From contig OY743177.1 of assembly GCA_963555705.1 (NCBI GenBank), positions 53,886,096 through 53,950,095 of the forward strand: 64,000 bases of DNA, in the 5' to 3' direction. Origin of the DNA: Ligustrum vulgare (Eukaryota > Streptophyta > Magnoliopsida > Lamiales > Oleaceae). A program made the translations under genes and the position numbers. The notes under the pieces are model-generated. The model did not search any database. It saw only the letters and a list, made by a program, of their open reading frames with translations, and was not told the DNA's origin. This document shows, piece after piece, positions 22,830 to 34,084 of this stretch. The stretch's first letter is position 1, and each line of letters begins with the position of its first letter.

Positions 22830-24072
22830 AGAAATAGAAACAAATAAGAACATAAATAAATAAGAATATGAAGGAATAGAAGGTTATGGATTAAAAGTAA
22901 CTTTTGATAATAATAAGTTCAGAAAAATACAAAAATTATCTTTAGATTTGAAAATGGGAAAATGGGAAATATTAGACAGAATATGGAAAAGAGAAAAAGT
23001 AGCAATAAATGAATATCATAAAATTTAAATGGCAATAGATGTTAAAACCACTCAAGGAACACACAAATTAAATCTTTTAACAAAAAATACAGTTACGGAA
23101 TTATTAACAAAGATCAATAGAAAACAAAGTGAAAAGATTCAATATGTTTACTTAGCAGGTATCCAAATAATGTTTAAATCTCTGTTTAGAGAAGGATTAG
23201 ATTCGCCTTAGACTATAAGTTTACATGATGGAAGAATTATAAATTTAAAAGACAGTCATTTAGGAACAGTAGAAGGAAATCTAGTATATAAGAAACTAAT
23301 ATTTACATGTTACCCAAAATATTGTATATCATTAAAAGATAGAAATTTTAATGAAGTTTTAGGACTACATTTCAAATTACATAATGATATAATGGAACCA
23401 GGAGATAAAATTATGACTATAGAATACAGGGCATTATACACATTTACTAATTCTAATTATGGAAACATTTATTCTAAAAAACCATATATTGAAATTCATA
23501 AAGAATGTAAAGATTTTGGTAAAGCTGTAGAACCAGATAAACAAATAAGTTTAGTTCCAAGAAACTATGAACTTACTATAACAAAAAATAAACCAGAAAT
23601 CATAGAGTTACGAGAAGAAGAATACTCTAATAATAACATAACATTTGAAGATGACAGATTAATTAGGAGATCAGCAAGTTTACCTAATAGAAAACAATTA
23701 GGAGAAACTAGTAATACAAAAGAAATAAAACTTAATAGAAATGCTGGAAATATGAAAATAGAAGGTGAATATTTTAATGGAATAGAACATATAAAAGGAT
23801 CAAATATATTAATTGACACAGGAGCTAGTGAATGTCATATAGCTTCAAATAGAAATAAAGGACTAATATCTCATAGAACTGATCCATATAGATATATAAA
23901 TTTTGATGGACAAGTACATATGACTGAACTTGAAGTAAAAGTACCAATAAAAATAGGAAGAATAAATCTCCTAATACCATGTCATGTAGATAGTAGTATG
24001 GTAAATTCTCATGTATTATTAGGAATGAGCTTTTTAGATGGACTAGAAGATTATAGTATAAAACGTGAATGA
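22830..24072 (+). pseudogene. Pararetrovirus movement protein region fused to a D-T-G protease-like domain
   Basis: The first half fits a 30K-superfamily cell-to-cell movement protein. Around 23085-23350 the region shows the sequence MFKSLFREGLDSP, a Gly-Asn pair followed by LVYKK, then TCYPKYCISL, the conserved core seen across caulimovirid movement proteins. From about 23760 the same frame runs into a retropepsin-like stretch: NILIDTGASECHIAS at about 23800 and VLLGMSFLDGLEDY at about 24017-24058, the usual D-T-G plus later hydrophobic-Gly motif. It is open from 23392 to 24072, with stops further upstream. Whether this second domain is an active protease is unknown. Confidence 0.7.
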
Positions 24073-24123
24073 TTATATATAACTCATAATGGTCAAACTA
24101 TACTATGCAGAAAATCTGAATAA

Positions 24124-24594
24124 ATGAATAACCAAATAAGTTTTCCATTAGCCGTTTATATACAAGTTACAATTGTTGAAACAAATATAACAACCTGTGC
24201 ATTAATTGACACGGGAAGTGATATAACAATATTCAAAAGTTTCTTAATAAAATCATGGAATACTAATGGAAAGATAAAAATTATAGGAGTAATAGGAGAA
24301 AGTACTCATATAATTAATAGTGCTGATAAAATTGACATAATACTTGGAAGTAAGCAAATAGTTGTAAATAAAATATATAATTATAACAAATTGGAATGTG
24401 ATATATTATTAGGAAATGACTTTATACAACAATTTAAATATTATAAACAAAATAATTACATGATAATGTTACAAACACCTTGTGCACATTTACTAAAAAT
24501 ACCAAGAGAATTTCGACCTTACAGAGTTCAGCCAACACAGCGTGGTGATAAATGGAAGAAAAAACCAATTACACAAAATGAAATAAAAGAATAA
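24124..24594 (+). CDS. Pararetrovirus aspartic protease (156 aa), second D-T-G motif
   Basis: A retropepsin-like protease that would process the viral polyprotein. It shows ALIDTGSDITIF at about residues 27-38, the standard retroviral-type active site, and CDILLGNDFIQQF at about residues 97-109, the matching flap-side motif. It starts 52 bases after the movement-protein ORF stop and ends just before the reverse transcriptase region. This is the second D-T-G motif in a row. In copy A the same region is interrupted (27895-28240). It may originally have been continuous with the RT frame downstream; the present boundary could reflect mutation. Confidence 0.75.
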   Translation: MNNQISFPLAVYIQVTIVETNITTCALIDTGSDITIFKSFLIKSWNTNGKIKIIGVIGESTHIINSADKIDIILGSKQIVVNKIYNYNKLECDILLGNDFIQQFKYYKQNNYMIMLQTPCAHLLKIPREFRPYRVQPTQRGDKWKKKPITQNEIKE

Positions 24595-24596
24595 TG

Positions 24597-25917
24597 TATA
24601 AAAAAGTCTTAAAAACGAATATACAAACGAACATGGAAAAATCATTGATCAACTAGAAAAAAATTGTGGAGAGAATCTATTACTATTTTAGAAACCACGT
24701 CATCCAAAAGCTAAAATAGAATTAACAGAAAATGTTATTATAAGAGTTAGACCAATGATGTATACCATACAAGATACACAAGAGTTTAAAACTCGAATAA
24801 AAGAATTACTTAACCAAAAATTAATCAGACCTAGTGATGGATCCCATAGTAGTCCAGCTTTTATGGTCATGAAACATTCAGAACAAAAAAGAGGAAAAGC
24901 TAGAATGGTGATAAATTATAAAGAATTAAACAAATATACTAAATTTGATAGATACTTTTTACCAAATAAAGAGGTACTAATAAATCTTGCAAAAGGAAAG
25001 CAATATTATTCCAATTTTGATTGCAAATCAGGATTTTGGCAAGTAAAAATGGAAGAAGATAGTATTCAATATACAGCATTTAGTACACCCCAAGGTAAGT
25101 ATGAATGGATGGTTATGCCATTTGGTTTAAAAAAATGCACCACAAATATATCAAAGAAGAATGGATAACATATTTAGAAAATTTAATGAATTCTTAATTG
25201 TTTATGTCGATGATATATTAATATGTTCTAATAATAGAGAAGAACATAGAATCCATTTAATTAAATTTATAAATGAATGCAAAAAAGAAGGAATTGTTCT
25301 TTCAAAAAATAAAGCTATAATATAAAAACAAGAAATTGATTTTCTTGGATTATCAATAGATAAAAGGGGGATAAAATAACAAACCCATATATTTAAGAAA
25401 ATAGAAAGTTTTCCAGACAAATTAGAATCAAAAGAACAAATACAAAAAATTTTAGGATGTTTAAAATATGCAGAAGGATTTATTGAAAATCTCTCAAAAA
25501 AGAGACATAAAATTCAAATTTTACTCAGAAAAATAAATACCAAAGGATGGAGTGATGAACACACAGAAATTGTCAAATCACTAAAAGAAGAATGTAAAAA
25601 TTTGTCAAAATTAAGATTACCAGATGAAAAAGATAATCTGATAGTTAATACTGATGCCTCGGATAAGTATTGGGCAGCAATATTAAAAACAAATCTTAAT
25701 GAAATTTGTAGATACTCAAGTGGAATGTTTAATCAAGCAGAAATAAATTATACTACTCATGAGAAAGAACTGTTAGAAATCATCAGAGGAATAAAGAAGT
25801 TTTCATTGTTTTTATTATTTAAAAAATCATTGTTAAAACTAATAATTCTCAAGTTGCAGGTTTAGTAAAAAATAAATTACCACCAGAACCTCAATATAGA
25901 AGGCTCCATAAATACGG
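24597..25917 (+). pseudogene. Pararetrovirus reverse transcriptase and RNase H, frame broken
   Basis: Caulimoviridae-type RT: SHSSPAFMVMKH at about 24845, KARMVINYKELNKYT at about 24895, FDCKSGFWQ at about 25015, AFSTPQGKYEW at about 25075, MPFGLK at about 25115, and the catalytic YVDDIL at about 25204 (both Asp kept). RNase H shows VNTDASD near 25645 and the EKELL motif near 25760. Disruptions include frameshifts after 25130 and 25820, and a TAA at 25321. The open part 24755-25168 holds the fingers and palm. Homology is lost around the end of RNase H, so the copy is truncated there. Confidence 0.85.
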
Positions 25918-26277
25918 TTTATAAAATTATAGAAGAATACGAGGATATAGAAGATGAAGTTTCAGATGGAATAGTATTAGGATATATAACAAAGAAAGAA
26001 CATCCTAAATCTTTTGAGAAATTATCACAATATAGAGTATTTTTAGAAGAACTTAAAAAATTAAAGAATATGAATATAATAGAAAATATTGAATTAAATC
26101 AACCTGACTAATTCAAGGATATATCTTGCAAATAAAATAATGCAATTCATTAAGGGTAATAAAGACATTTTACAAAAGAAGGGCATTTTGAAAAACTTCA
26201 CATTTGAAAAGGCTATTCCAACAAATCTCCCTATTGTTTCAGCTAAACAAAAATTTAACCTCATACCAACAAAATTT
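25918..26277 (+). other. Junction of copy B with the TIR element
   Basis: After about 25915 the sequence no longer follows copy A. An A-rich stretch to about 26110 stays open in one frame for some 60 codons and looks virus-like in composition, without a recognisable domain. About 26150-26280 resembles the AT-rich interior of the TIR element. Confidence 0.4.
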
Positions 26278-26890
26278 TAACATGGATCTATATATAATGG
26301 CAAAATAATATAAGAACTTCAGGTGAAGTAAATGTCTAACATTTAATAATAATAATAAATAAATAATTGGAAAAAAAAATTCTTAACATGGATCTATATA
26401 ATGGCAAAATGACATAAGAACTTCAAGTGAAGGAAGTGTCTTACTTTAAAAAAAAAAATAATAATAATAATAATAAATTACAAAAAAAAATATTAAAATT
26501 GATTTATATATAATAGCAAAATAACATAAGAACTTCAAGTGAATGAAGTGTCTCACTTTTGCAAAAAAAAATAATAAAAAAAAAAAATTTACAAAAAAAA
26601 AAAAAAAAAAACTTAACATGGATCTATATATATAATGGAAAAATAACATGAGAACTTCAAGTGAAGGAAGTGTCTCACTTTTACAAAAAATAAAAATAAT
26701 GCACAAAAAAAATCTTCGCATGGATCTATATATAATGATAAAATAATATAAGAATTTCAAGTGAAGGAAGTGTCTCACATTTAAAAAAATAATAATAAAA
26801 AAAAAACTACAAAGAAAAATATTAACGTAGATCTATATATAATGACAAAATAATATAAGAATTTCAAGTGAAAGAAGTGTTTCACATTTA
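26278..26890 (+). repeat. Minisatellite, six units of about 105 bp
   Basis: The motif CATGGATCTATATATAATGG followed by AACTTCAAGTGAAGGAAGTG recurs at about 26280, 26388, 26496, 26616, 26718 and 26825, with variable poly-A and ATA spacers. It belongs to the right arm of the 19353-27102 element. Confidence 0.8.
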
Positions 26891-27102
26891 CAAAAAAAAA
26901 ATCTAAAACGCGCGTTTTGGTCGTTTTAGACTTTTTAATAAAAAATATCCAAAACGCAGTAAACTCCTTTTGAGTTTTCTTTGTATTTTTTTTGGTGTTT
27001 TGGAAAACGCGTTTTCTGAAAATGGGCAAAGTGAACCCGTTTTCGATATTTCCAAAAATCGAAAACTCAAAACGGGCTCAAAATAGCAAAGAGAACGGGG
27101 CC

Positions 27103-29260
27103 TAATATTTACATGTTACCAAAAATATTTTGTTTCATTGAAATATAAAAACTTTAATGAAGTTTTAGCTTTACATTTCAAACTACATAAAATTGACATA
27201 ATGCAACCACGAGATCTAATTATGTTTATAGAATATAGAGCATTATATACATTTAATAATTCTAATTATGGAAATATCTATTCTAAAAAACCATATATAG
27301 AAGTCAATAAAGAATATAAAGACATTAGTAAAATTATAGAACCAAATAAACAGATAAATTTAGTCCTGGAAGATTCTGGACTTAACATAACAAAAAATAA
27401 ACACTAAATAATAGAATTAAGAGATGAAGTATAACCTGATAATAAAATAACATTCAAAGATGTAAGATTAATTAGAAGAGAAAAAAGTCTTAGACTACCT
27501 GATAGAAAATGAATACGAGAAACTAGTCATATAAGAGAAATAAAACTTCATACAAATGCCTAAATTATGAAAATAGAAGGTGAATATTTTAATGGAAAAG
27601 AGCATGTAGAAGGACCAAATATATTAACAGATACAGGAGTTAGTGAATGTCACATAGCTTCAAACAAAAATAAAGGATTGATAATTCATAGAACTGAACC
27701 ATATAGATATATAAGTTTTGATGGACAATTACATACTACTGAACTAGAAATTAAAATACCAATAAAAATAGGAGGAATTAACCTTTTAGTACCATGTTAT
27801 ATAGATAACAGTGTGAACATAGGCCCTCATATATTATTAGGAATGAGTTTCTTAAATGGATTAGAAGACTATTGTATAAAAAGAGAATGACTACATATAA
27901 TCTATAATGGTCAAACTATATTATGTAAAAAAATTGAATGAGTAATCAAATTAGTTTTACATTAGTTGTTTATATAAAGGTTACTATAGTAGAAACAATG
28001 TGCATTAGTTGATACAGGAAGTGATAGGGCAATATTTAAAAGTTTCTTAATAAAGTCATTGAATACTGATAGAAAGACAAAAATTACATGAGTAGCAAGA
28101 GAAAATACCCAAATAATTAATAGTGCTGATAAAATCAATATAATACTTAGAAGTAAACAAATTATAATAAACAAAATATATAGTTATGTTAAATTAGAAT
28201 GTGATATACTACTAGGAAACAACTTTATGCAACAATTTCAAAAGGAAAATAATACTATTCTAAATTTGACTGTAAATCAAGATTTTAGGAAGTCAAAATA
28301 GAAGAAGTTAGTATACAATATACAACATTTAGTACACCTCAAGGTAAATACGAATGGATGATAATGTTTTTTTGATTAAAAAATGGACAATAAATATATC
28401 AAAGAAAAATAGATAATATATTTAGGAAATCTAATAAATTTTTAATTGTTTATTTAGACGATATATTGATATGTTCTAACAATAAATAAAAACATAGAAA
28501 TCATTTAATACAATTCATAAATGAATGTAAAAAAGAAGAAGGAATTGTTCTATCTAAAAAACAAGTTATAATAGAAAAACAAGAAATTGATTCTCTAAGA
28601 TTATCAATAGATGAAAAAAGAATAAAATTACAAACTCATATATCTAAAAAGATAGAAAATTTCTCAAATAAATTACAAAAAAAAAAAAAAACTAGATGCT
28701 TGAATTATGCAGAAGGATTTATTGATTTTTTTTAAAAAAAGAGACATAAAATTCAGGTTTTGCTTAGAAAAATAAATACTATGGGGTGGAGTGAAGAACA
28801 TGCAGAAATAGTTAAATCGCTCAAAGAAGAATGTAAAAATTTATCAAAATTAAGATTATCACATGAAAAAGATAATCTAGTTGTTAATACAGACGTCTCA
28901 GATAAATATTGGGCAGCCATATTAAAAACAGATCTTAATGAAATTTACAGATATTCCAATGGAACCTTTAATCAAGCAGAAATAAATTATACTACTCATA
29001 AAAAAGAATTATTAGCAATTATTAGTGGAATAAAAAATTTATCGTTATTCCTATTATCCAAAAAATTCATTGCTAAAACTAACAGTTCTCAAGTTGCGGG
29101 ATTAGTCAGGAATAAATTACTATCAGAACCTCAATACAAGAGACTCCATAGATAAAAGGCTTATTTAGCATTTTATAATTTTGATATAGTCCATATTAAA
29201 TGTGTTAATAATTATCTTGCAGATTTCTTAAGTAGGAAATAGAATTCACTGATGAATGAT
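27103..29260 (+). pseudogene. Endogenous pararetrovirus copy A, continued (movement protein end, proteases, RT, RNase H)
   Basis: The copy resumes right after the TIR element. It carries the movement-protein C-terminal half, the first D-T-G motif (DTGVSECHI at about 27630), the second (DTGSD at about 28012), and then a deletion at about 28245 that removes roughly 0.55 kb present in copy B, joining the protease end to the middle of RT. The RT YLDD-type motif is near 28455. RNase H (VNTDVSD near 28885) is open in 28760-29155. The frame is broken many times. This tract is more diverged from an intact gene than copy B. Confidence 0.8.
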
Positions 29261-30200
29261 ATCAAACAATCATTGATAGATGTCAGAAGGCGAATTGATT
29301 TTCTCATTGAGGAAGCTGATGGTATGAAAATTGGAACTTAGCAATCTTAGTTTCTCATTCCAATTATACCAAATAATTGAATGAAAAAATAATTGAGATT
29401 GAATCTCAGTTTGAGTCATTAGGTACCAAACAGGTTATATCAAATATACAAATACGTACAATACAAACATGTACATCTTCTGGAAGTAGTGGTGAACCTA
29501 AAATCAAAAGTTATTAACCAAGTCCAAGAAAGGTGATCATACATGAAGACAACCTAAGGAAATTAACAATCAGGAAGAAAGATGAACATACAAAAGTAAT
29601 CAAAATTCATACTAAGGAAGAAGATGACATCCCTTTAGTACCAAAAGAAGAAGAATATAAATCTTTTACCAAAGTCATATATGAACTATAAGATAATGAT
29701 ACCTATTTTATTTTATCAAGAGTCCATGTCTAGCCAAGGTTAATTACATAGGGTGCAAAGGGAGCAAATCTCATCTTGACAAAAATGGTAGCTGACTATG
29801 AATTATTAGATCTAATCCATCGTGGAAAAGATCTAAAGAAAATTGAACGATTTGATGACATATTTAAATCTGAAATGTCAATATTTGCTGAAGGACAATC
29901 TATATATATCAAATTTTATTCCATAAGTCCAAAAGTCGAAGGAATGGTATTTTATCATGTTGAGCAAATTATTACAATTGGAGATGTTGGATGAGACTTC
30001 TAGATTGAAGTTGGACAAAGCAATAAACCAGTACCAAATGTGAATAAGTCATGGATTAGATCCTGGAGAATTTTAGGGATAAAGGTCCTCTACAATAATG
30101 TTAAAAGTTTGTATGATAAAAAATTGAATGATGGACTCTTCTTACAAATGGAGGAAAAGAAAAGAAAAATCAACAATCCTAACAGAGTATGTTGATAAAT
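29250..30200 (+). pseudogene. Distal pararetrovirus ORF, unknown function
   Basis: After RNase H a frame with stops covers roughly 29253-30190. Its best open piece is 29776-29994 (MTKMVADYELLDLIHRGKDL at its start). The position, downstream of RT and before the promoter-like stretch, is that of the transactivator/inclusion-body gene or of tungrovirus P4. I do not see a motif that decides. It occurs only in copy A. Confidence 0.5.
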
Positions 30201-30419
30201 TTGACACTGATCGAATCAATGGAAATTCAATGACAATACAAGAGGCATGCAGAGCAGGAGATTGTCCCACATGCCGACAAAGATGATGGAAAGAAGATGG
30301 AATTTACTTTTGATAAAGAAGATGTGACTTCTCAGAGACAGGTGTAGGGTAGTGATGGAAGCTATGATGTAATAGGACTAATTATTGGTCCTCCCACTTG
30401 TACCAAATGATGTAAGGGA

Positions 30420-30520
30420 TGAAGAAATAAGATCCCAAAATCCTCTATGTAAACCATTGTATAGATCAGTAGAAGGAAGAACAAGAACGTTTCATATAAA
30501 TATGAGTTTCTAAACACTTC
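30420..30520 (+). promoter_or_regulatory. Possible pararetroviral promoter
   Basis: CATATAAATATGAG at about 30495 could be a TATA box, after a purine-rich stretch with GAAGGAAGAACAAG at about 30471. It lies where caulimovirids keep their main promoter, after the last large ORF. Evidence is only positional and by motif. Confidence 0.35.
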
Positions 30521-31100
30521 TTCCCATATATTCTTAAAAGAACTGATAGGAAAATTCTTTCAAATTTTAACAAAAAGTGAGTTTTCTTTAATCCAAATCC
30601 AAAGTTTGATCTATAGGAACAATATAGTGAGAGCAAGAAGTTGGAATAGCAAAAATCTCATGGAAACTTCCAAGGGTTAAGGATCCAAATTGAAATTAAA
30701 GTAAAACTATTATTTTTGGTAAAGATTTCTCTTGGGATCTTAAAGAATCGCAGGGATTATTATATCTTGATGATTGTATTAATATTTGTACAGTTTAATT
30801 TCAATATATAAAATGTCAGGATATACAATTAAAGGATTATATAATTTATTAAATAAAATATTAGAAAAAAATAAATGAAATTACTTCTCAATTAATGAAT
30901 ATAGATGAATTATCTGAAGAATATCATATAGCCTTAGAAAATCATGATCAATATATTATATACTATTCTAATTTATTAGACCATAGAATGAATTTATATA
31001 ATAAAATTCAAAATAGAACAAGAAGAAATACAAGATAAAACTAGTATATTTTCGTTCTAAAATAAACCAGCTAAAATAAAAGAAGGATATACTTTGTAAT
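30521..31100 (+). other. Pararetrovirus leader-like tract, end of copy A
   Basis: AT-rich sequence with short frames, one starting ATGTCAGGATATAC at 30811. It keeps the A-rich viral character up to about 31100. In a circular caulimovirid map this part would precede the PBS. The precise end of viral DNA is uncertain. Confidence 0.4.
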
Positions 31101-32526
31101 ATAAATAAAATAAGGGTAATACAGTCAACATTCTATTCATTATTTTGTCCTTATTAGGCTATCTGTACAACTATCTAGACGATAGCATAATAATTTGTTT
31201 TTTGAATTTCACCATTCTCCTTTCTTTTTGATTGAAACTCGAATTTAAATCACTAGTTTGATAATGTTAAGCTTCGACTCCTCAACCTTTATTTGGTATG
31301 GTTATAGGTCTTGATTTTCAAAATTGAGCTTATAGGTCCTCAACCTATTTACCTCTGAGTTCCTCGTGATCATTACCATACAATTTCATTTTTAAGAAAC
31401 TAATTTTAAACATTCTAAAATCATTACATATATATGTGTGTGTGTGTGTGTAATTTTAAACATTCAATTGCAATGTTATCATTCCAAACAAGTCTCTCAT
31501 TTTAAACCCATTACAATCACTGAACAGAAGAGAAAAAATGATAGAGAGTTCTCTACTGAGAAAAGTGACAATGCACACCATCATGTGACCTAGAACATCA
31601 TAATACGTAATGTGACCATAAATCAGAGACTAGTGAACACTGCATAATGACCTATGATCATTCACATTATTTGTGAGCATTGCACATTGACTTTGACTTT
31701 TACTTGCGCACATATATTAGTGAACTGAGATCACTAAGACTCTATTTGACAAACTTGTTTAAAAATATGTTTTTAAACAACACAATTTTTCAAATCACTT
31801 TTTAATCACACACATTTTCTCTCTCTACTTTTTAACCACATATTTTACCTCGAAAATATAATAAACGTGTTTTAAAATACAAAACTTATAACAAACAAAG
31901 CCTAAATATTCATACGTGACATGTGCACATTAACTGTGACTTATGATTTGTGAGTTGAGACCTGTAATATAAGGTACAATATAAATTGTGTCCATTGCAC
32001 TTGTGATCATTTCATATTCACCTGTTACATGGGACTATTAAATGTGACATGTGACATAAATCAAAATATGAAATGTAAAGATAAATTAGAGATCGGTGAC
32101 CACTGGACAATGACATGTGGCATATCCACGTTGACATGTAACCTATGCACATTGACGTATAACCTGTGCACATTAATTGTGACATGTGTACATTAAACTA
32201 TGACATATGCACACTACCACTACCACCACCATCTCCAAATGTACTGCACTCATACATCAAAACAAAATCAAAAGTAGACAAAATCAAAGGTAGGAAAAAT
32301 CGAAAGCAGATGCAAAAACCAAAAGCAGAAAAAATTGAAGGTAGGCATCATTAATGCGGAATGTGTTATCATCATCGACGTCCAATTTGGCAGAAATCTT
32401 GTCTTCGGTGTTTCAATGGTTAGCAATAGATAGTGAGTGAAGAGGGAGAATGAGTAGAGTGATAGAAGAGAGGGAGTGTGAGTATAAGTGTGAGTGAGTG
32501 AGTGAATATACATATAGTGAATATAC

Positions 32527-32566
<40 letters not shown>

Positions 32567-32677
32567 CACCTGATTTTAGAAATATTAAATTTAAAATCTG
32601 GTTAATGAACTATAAAATTTAAAAACATGTTGGTTGTATTTTCCTCTAATATTTTTTTTATATAATGAAATCTGTAA
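31101..32677. repeat. Repeat-derived spacer with degenerate TGTGACATGTGCACATT-type units
   Basis: No gene. About 31560-32240 is full of diverged short direct repeats built on GTGACATGT and GCACATTGAC. About 31735-31915 is a short insert with TTTTTAACCACATATTTT, of a dispersed family. Microsatellites: (TG)n at 31434-31450 and (TA)n at about 32530-32561. Confidence 0.5.
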
Positions 32678-32971
32678 TAGTGATGGCAACGAGACAGGTA
32701 CCCCCGAACACCCTCCCCCTGCGAATTTCGGATCGGGGCAGGTCAACTCTATCTCCCCATTTACCTCCTTATTTATTTTTTTCTATTTTTTTTTCCTTAC
32801 ATATATTTTTTATAATAATACTTTGGGGCGGGACAACATAAACCCGCCCCCGCGACCTGATCAGGTCGCTCAACTTCATCTCATGTCGTTCCTGCAAGGT
32901 GGGATTTTCCGCCCCATTTGGGTAGGGTATCCGTTGGGTTCGTGGTATGTCAAGTTATTTTGTCATCTCTA
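32678..32971. mobile_element. hAT-type MITE (294 bp)
   Basis: It starts TAGTGATGGCAACGAG and ends with CATCTCTA. The interior is GC-rich with ACCCGCCCC/GGGGCGGG blocks. The flanks (AAATCTGTAA and AATTCTGTAA) are near copies, consistent with an imperfect 8-bp duplication. Related to the element at 44633. Confidence 0.6.
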
Positions 32972-33044
32972 AATTCTGTAACTAATATTGGGCCATTTGG
33001 AAATTGTTCAAAAAGAGAAATGGGTATTCATTTTTTATAACTAA

Positions 33045-33250
33045 CTAGTATTTTCACTTGTGCGATACACGAAAATATGTTCGTAATAGTGATTACGATC
33101 AAAATTTATGAAAATATGTTAATCATACAATCATATCAAATAAAAAATAGGACAATAACAATTTAAGACAAAATATTATAGAATTTAAGACATTAAAAAA
33201 GACAACTAATCAAAATAGGAAATACAACATGTACAAAATTAATTAAATTG
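33045..33250 (-). mobile_element. Helitron 3' end fragment, minus strand
   Basis: Read on the minus strand it ends with a weak hairpin, nine bases and CTAG, then T. The sequence just inside matches the 3' part of the Helitron at 12179-14147 (for example ATACAATCATATCAAATAAA at about 33124 on the plus strand). No 5' end was found, so it is truncated. Confidence 0.65.
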
Positions 33251-34080
33251 GGAAATCCTGATATTTATACAATTTTTTTTTATAAAGCTGTTTTTCTCTT
33301 TTAAGAAATATTTGTATTTATTATTTGTTTGTTTGTTGAATTTTTTTTCTTCTAAATAAGTTGTTTTTATCTTATTTTCTTATATGTTAAAATATTTTTG
33401 AAATAAAATATAATATAATAAATAAAATTAAAAATCAGAAATCTATATTTGTTTTGAATTGATGATTTTGAAATTAAAGAATATTGTTGTTATATTTTTT
33501 GTGTATTTAATTTTATCTCCAAATGAATAAATGTCGCTTTATTTGTAAAATAATCTTCTTTTAGAAAAATCTGTGATCTTTGAAATTATTATCAATTTTT
33601 TATTTAAAATCGGTTCGCCCCCGGTACGATCCGGTCCGATCTACTTAACATGTTGCCCTTTTCGGGTCGAACATATTTAAGATTTTCTGAATACTGAGTA
33701 TTAAATAACTTAAATGATTTAATTTAAAATGAATGAGATATTGAGAAAAAGTAAAAAATATAAAATAACTTTTTACATTTGATCTTCAAGGAGTTTTTAC
33801 GGACAAATTGTTTATAGTTTCCTCTCACTTGTTATCTTGTATTAAATTTCTCGTTGAGATCATAAATAGTATTATTCTCCATCGCTTTACATTTTTGGAC
33901 ATTTGATTACAATACATTTATTTTTCCATTTGGTCATTTATTCATTACTCATAGGGACATTAGAACCTTAACTAATATTCCTCCAGCAGGTACCACAATT
34001 TCTCTGTAGTTACTAAAATGCCTCCTAAAATAGATAAGACATTTTTCATCTCTTATAAGCATCTCCAGGATTTTTGCAGT
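33251..34080. other. AT-rich non-coding stretch
   Basis: No gene or termini seen. A short GC-rich piece near 33610-33670 (CGGTTCGCCCCCGG) resembles the interior of the hAT MITEs nearby. Confidence 0.4.
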
Positions 34081-34084
34081 AAGT

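Larger units (their letters stand above)
19775..26110 (+). pseudogene. Endogenous pararetrovirus copy B (nested, better preserved, 3' truncated)
   Basis: A Caulimoviridae-type genome fragment in colinear order: PBS, four or five small ORFs, coat-like protein with zinc knuckle, movement protein, two D-T-G protease motifs, RT and RNase H. Similarity to copy A starts just before the PBS. It is lost after about 25915 in the RNase H region, so the distal ORF and promoter seen in copy A are missing. Coat preceding movement protein recalls cavemoviruses and solendoviruses rather than badnaviruses; the genus is inferred only. Several single stops and frameshifts break the ORFs, so it is not functional as it stands. 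Confidence 0.85.
19353..27102. mobile_element. PIF/Harbinger-like TIR element containing a pararetrovirus copy
   Basis: It starts GGGGCCGTTCTCTTTG; the inverse of its right end starts GGCCCCGTTCTCTTTG. It is flanked by TAA (19350-19352 and 27103-27105). The uninterrupted counterpart of the insertion point is seen in viral copy B at about 23292-23310 (AGAAACTAATATTTACATG), which proves that this block was inserted in copy A. The element's own sequence is about 19353-19775 and about 26110-27102; the rest is viral copy B. A relative with the same end design sits at 50416-51270. No Harbinger transposase or Myb-like gene is present. The superfamily is assigned from the 3-bp TAA duplication and TIR style. 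Confidence 0.75.

Noticed and set aside
26278..26890. CRISPR-like spacing of repeats
   Set aside because: Plant nuclear context, long diverged units and low-complexity spacers; it is a minisatellite.
32634..32972. 112-codon plus frame
   Set aside because: Covers a hAT MITE; composition follows its GC-rich repeats.
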